Source: Pomacea canaliculata
Lineage: Eukaryota > Mollusca > Gastropoda > Architaenioglossa > Ampullariidae
Reading direction: 5' to 3'
DNA length: 64,000 nucleotides
Assembly (NCBI RefSeq): GCF_003073045.1
Contig: NC_037598.1
Span: 8,796,342 to 8,860,341, forward strand
Of the stretch, positions 61,606 to 64,000 are shown piece by piece. How positions within the stretch are numbered: position 1 is the first letter of the stretch; each line of letters begins with the position of its first letter. Under the pieces are notes generated by a model. It was not told where the DNA came from and searched no databases. It saw nothing but the letters and a program-made list of their open reading frames with translations. The position numbers and the translations under genes are program-made.

Positions 61606-64000
61606 CTTTAAATCTTTATCAGAATTCAATTCACATCGTGGTGCTAGACTCCCCAATGGTGAATAAGATTAAAAGAATAAGCAAATGATCCAATATTAGT
61701 ACAAGTATTTCTCTCACACACACACACACTATTCGTATTGTTTTTGGTCAGACTTATAGGTGTAACTTTCTACATGTATCCCTCGCTCTATAATAGAGAA
61801 ACATGTCTGAAGCGAACAATAACGGGCATCATCACCCAGGTAACCCCTTCCCTCTCACCTCTTCACTCCACCATATTCAGGTTGACTGAGGCCCAGCCTT
61901 ACAGGGTGGTGTTGTGTTGCGGCCAGTCGCGTGGCTAGAAACGCATTGTTGTCGCAGGGAGCCACCCGTTAGAAACGATTTGTTGTCACGGATCAGCGGC
62001 TGAAAGACCGGGTGGAACAGCGTCGGCTCCCACTTTGTTGATTACTGCGCTGTCGTGCCAGGTGGCAGTAAACTGAGGGGCTACTCCCGCCTGTGAGTAG
62101 ACCTGACACCTTGCCCAGTGCCTGCTGGGAGATCGGTTAGCCACAGACTTATGCCTTTTGTTTAACTGATTGCGAGAGGTCGAAGTCGGTGGAGGATAAG
62201 GCAACGAGGAGTCGGGAGGAGGGTGAGGCGCAGAATTTTAAGACTTGCATTGACTCCAATCAAAGTCTTTAATGTAAATTGGTGTCACGTGACAACTTTC
62301 ATTCAGTATTTAGAAGTTTAGTGCCGTGCGCAGACCGGAATAGTGGGGCGAACACAAATGTTTGTAGCTTAGCTGACAAGAATCTTTCACATTTCTCAAG
62401 AAATATCTCTCTTTGTTCCTACCACAATTTCCTATTTTCGAGTTCTGGGGCATTTACCATCGGGAAGCCAATAAAGATAGCTTTCTCCACTCAAAAAAAT
62501 TTTCACACAACGGTGATCTTTTCCAGTATTGGGCATGCGCTAAATAATTAACGAAATATCCTCTTTTTGAAGTGTTCTGTTGGCTTCATTATACTTAATC
62601 TGACTCCAAGCATTGGTCTAAAATGTTTATTTAAGGTGAAAGAACAAGAGATGTGGGACGATGTTTATTGTCCGCTTTGATTGTGCAGCATCATAGATCA
62701 TGGCAGCTTCTAAACTTGCCTCCAACGGCTAAGTCAGTTCGGTCTGGCGGACAGGTTCCATCTCAAGCTTTTATGTCCATCGTAACTTCAAATTAGAGAC
62801 ATTGAACCCGCTTAATGAGACCTCTCAACCAAAAAAGACTGAACCACTTCAATGAGACAAAAAAACAACAGACAACAAAGAACTGTTTCGCTCGGTTGTG
62901 ATTTATGACTCTCCCCATTACAGCCACTGAGCAAAGGCGTTTAGAGTTCGCATACTAATTGAATGTTTAAAGCACAACTAAGAAAGATAGAAAGTCGATC
63001 ACCGATTTTAAAATATCTTGAACATTTCCGTCATGAAATTCCTCTATTTGTCAAAGTATTGACGATAGTCATGGTCTGGCTCCAGAGAACAGAAGGTTTT
63101 TAAGGCAACCGCTGTTGTTGTTACAAGATGGACAGAAAGGAAATATGTTGTGTGGGACTTGTTTTTCTAACCTGTGTGTATGTTTTACTTTCCACCAGAC
63201 ATTTATTATTTATGACTAGATTCTTGTCATTTGATATTTACATTTACTTGTCACTTGCACCATTCAATATCAGTGCACATGACCATCATTAATGTTGTTT
63301 TTCCATGTTTGTACTCCTCTGACGAGCTTTAAAATAGTTTTCTGGATTTAGCTCTTTTGTCTTGTAGTATGGCAAGAATGTACAGTATGTCCTTCTACCT
63401 GTCTGACTTAAACCTCCACCCCACCCTCCTTTTGCTCAGTCGGACAGGTATCGTGTGAGAGTCTACTCCAAGACCTTTGCACTTGTTTTGTGTGCGGATC
63501 CAGTGAGAGAGCTTTTAAAGTGTTTAGTTCAGCCTGGTGTTGACGCTTGGTGCGGCCTCGTCGCCAGCTACCAGTCGGCAGGACAGAAACATTAGCCGGC
63601 ACCCGGACGCGCACCCGGGGCCACATGGCGAGGCGCAGGCTGACACCCGGTGCACCGAGTCTCTCTTCCCCGATACACAACACGTGGCAGGGACTTGTAT
63701 TACGTGCGCAACACGTACTTTGCTTCTACGGCTCTTTTGCTGTTGTTGCATGGACAAACGATTTTTCAGATTGTCTACCATCACCACCACCACCTGCTTC
63801 CAACGGAGGTGCTGTGATTGTGGCGTAGAACGTTTAAGTCCTAGTAATTTATTTTCTAATGAGTGAGTACAGATCACTACAAGATCATGAATGGACCATT
63901 CAGTTCTCCAGATGCACTTCTACAGTCTGATCAGTATAAACTGAAAATGGTCAAAATTTGTGATGTGACGTTTCTGCACAGATGCGTCTAATTAATAAGT
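61606..64000. other. Right-hand intergenic end of window
   Basis: No gene is supported. A GC-rich patch at about 63540-63680, open on both strands, might belong to an exon or promoter beyond the window; nothing identifies it. Confidence 0.35.

Overview
This is eukaryotic nuclear DNA, most likely from a mollusc and perhaps a gastropod. The reasons are spliced genes with GT-AG introns, long AT-rich non-coding stretches, many microsatellites, tRNA-derived SINE-like repeats, LINE remnants, hAT and pogo-like MITEs, and a perforin-2/MPEG1 gene with several coding exons (vertebrate MPEG1 is coded in one exon). The species assignment is inference. I assembled five complete protein-coding genes by reading splice sites and phases by eye.

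Layout. 1-2.9 kb: a possible 3' UTR of an upstream gene and an antisense LINE fragment. 3.15-10.95 kb (+): a complete seven-exon MPEG1/perforin-2-like gene, about 707 aa, whose large sixth intron carries a hAT MITE. 11.1-14.2 kb: a pogo-like MITE next to a 5'-truncated antisense L1-like LINE. 15.3-18.85 kb (-): a complete five-exon gene for a small single-Ig-domain type I membrane protein of about 365 aa, whose long cytoplasmic tail has tyrosine motifs; I could not place it in a named family. 19-22 kb: repeats.

The rest is dominated by three tandem minus-strand paralogues of a TMEM121/CECR6-like multi-pass membrane protein: copy 1 at 22.1-26.6 kb, copy 2 at 36.2-40.7 kb, copy 3 at 48.9-53.3 kb. 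Each has four coding exons. The first three exons are exactly 282, 222 and 183 bp in every copy, all introns are phase 0, and only the C-terminal tail in exon 4 differs in length and composition. Between and after them lie spacers of roughly 8-10 kb with SINEs, MITEs, micro- and minisatellites and degenerate tandem repeats, plus a few exon-like fragments at 57.6-60.2 kb that I cannot assign.

Biology. MPEG1 is a pore-forming innate immune effector. The Ig protein next to it is transcribed convergently with MPEG1 and looks like a cell-surface receptor, so the left part may be an immune neighbourhood, but nothing proves a functional link. The TMEM121-like trio is a lineage-local tandem expansion. 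Two neighbouring genes (MPEG1 and the Ig protein) each need one GC-AG intron to keep the reading frame.
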